From: Clostridia bacterium
GTDB taxonomy: Bacteria; Bacillota; Clostridia; Christensenellales; UBA3700
DNA length: 5,925 nt
Direction of reading: 5' to 3'
NCBI GenBank assembly: GCA_029067255.1
Contig: JAIEEW010000107.1
Coordinates: 1 to 5,925 of the forward strand
The position numbers and the translations under genes are program-made. Position 1 is the stretch's first letter. Each line of letters begins with the position of its first letter. Shown here piece after piece: positions 5,426 to 5,925 of the stretch. Below the pieces are notes generated by a model. That model saw nothing but the letters and a program-made list of their open reading frames with translations, was not told where the DNA came from and did no database searches.

Positions 5426-5925
5426 TTATTTCTTATCTGCGTATTTTTCGTCGATAAGTCTTACAAGTTCTTTTACTACTTCGTAGCCTTTTTCAAGAGT
5501 GTCTATTCTGAGATTATCCATTCCGTCTTTGGTAGTGTGATAGTAATCAGTGGGGCGCGGATCTTGCGCGTTGATGGTTACGGTTTTGAAACCCGCTCTA
5601 GCAAACGCCGTAGAGTCGCTTCCGCCGACAGGATTTTCGATCAAATGAGATTCGACAGAGCAGTTGTCTATCGCTTGTTTGGAAAGCGCGATAAGTTCTT
5701 TGTCAAAAGGTACGAATTGAAGAGTATCTTTGCATACGACGTTGAAGTTATCCATATCTCTAAACGAGTCGAGATTGAGAACGTACGTATCGTCGTTGAG
5801 CAAGGTTTTAGCGTCTTTGGGTTCTTTTACAAACGCAAGCGCGCCGACAAGTCCGCTTTCTTCCGCGCCTGTGCCTACTACGATAAACTGCGCGTCTTTG
5901 GCAACGTCGCTATCGCTTTCGGCGT
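5426..5925 (-). CDS. M28-family zinc metallopeptidase, C-terminal part (5' partial)
   Basis: The frame is open to the end of the window, so the N-terminal part lies outside; the visible part is 165 residues. A TTG at 5803 is an internal Leu codon, not a start. Motifs in order fit peptidase family M28: Glu21-Glu22 in GTGAEESGLVGA (general base and zinc ligand), Asp52 in LNLDSF (zinc ligand), Asp103 in GGSDSTAFARAGF, and His129 in DYYHTTKDGMDNL (zinc ligand), then a C-terminal helix ending KYADKK. The first His and the bridging Asp of the di-zinc site would lie in the missing part. Members are usually aminopeptidases that release N-terminal residues from peptides, often exported or membrane-bound; a signal peptide cannot be checked. 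The gene ends in its own terminator and is not in the lysA operon. Confidence 0.9.
   Translation of the reverse strand, partial: AESDSDVAKDAQFIVVGTGAEESGLVGALAFVKEPKDAKTLLNDDTYVLNLDSFRDMDNFNVVCKDTLQFVPFDKELIALSKQAIDNCSVESHLIENPVGGSDSTAFARAGFKTVTINAQDPRPTDYYHTTKDGMDNLRIDTLEKGYEVVKELVRLIDEKYADKK

Noticed and set aside
5801..5803. TTG as start of the M28 peptidase gene
   Set aside because: The frame continues upstream with the family's catalytic AEESGLVG motif, so this codon is an internal leucine.

Overview
The window looks like ordinary chromosomal DNA from a moderately AT-rich, low-GC Gram-positive bacterium, most likely an uncultured or gut-type member of the Clostridia. This is an inference from the sequence. 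Supporting signs are strong GGAG-type ribosome sites, consensus SigA-type promoters with 17-base spacers, a BspA-like leucine-rich repeat protein, a lipoprotein-type trypsin-like protease and a LysA variant of a type I associate with gut Firmicutes. All seven genes end in TAA and none uses UGA as a sense codon. There are no RNA genes, insertion sequences, CRISPR arrays or phage genes.

Layout: (1) 1-780 (+) is the 3' part of a gene for an SGNH/GDSL-hydrolase-like domain joined by an acidic Ser/Asp linker to BspA-type leucine-rich repeats. (2) 789-3290 (-) is a tight three-gene operon. Read in the direction of transcription it runs from a DUF4380-like, mutarotase-fold protein, to a lipoprotein HtrA-like serine protease whose start codon overlaps the preceding stop (TAATG), to a RadC/JAMM-domain protein. 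It has its own promoter at 3316-3344. (3) 3476-5260 (-) is a two-gene operon of a diaminopimelate decarboxylase-like enzyme followed 9 bases later by a lysine-rich four-helix membrane protein. It has a consensus promoter (TTGACA-17-TATACT) at 5293-5321 and an intrinsic terminator at 3407-3441. (4) 5426-5925 (-) is the C-terminal half of an M28-family zinc aminopeptidase, closed by a strong intrinsic terminator at 5375-5400.

The boundaries are clear. Terminator-plus-promoter pairs lie in both larger gaps (3291-3475 and 5261-5425), so the minus strand holds three separate transcription units. The fourth gene, on the plus strand, converges on radC with only 8 bases between stop codons and no visible terminator. 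Functionally the window mixes amino-acid and peptidoglycan metabolism (LysA), envelope or extracellular functions (SGNH-LRR protein, lipoprotein protease, membrane protein, peptidase) and RadC. I see no convincing new defence or mobile system. The items most worth a second look are the altered active-site motifs of the LysA-like enzyme, the SGNH-LRR fusion, and the conserved-or-not question for the DUF4380/protease/RadC operon.
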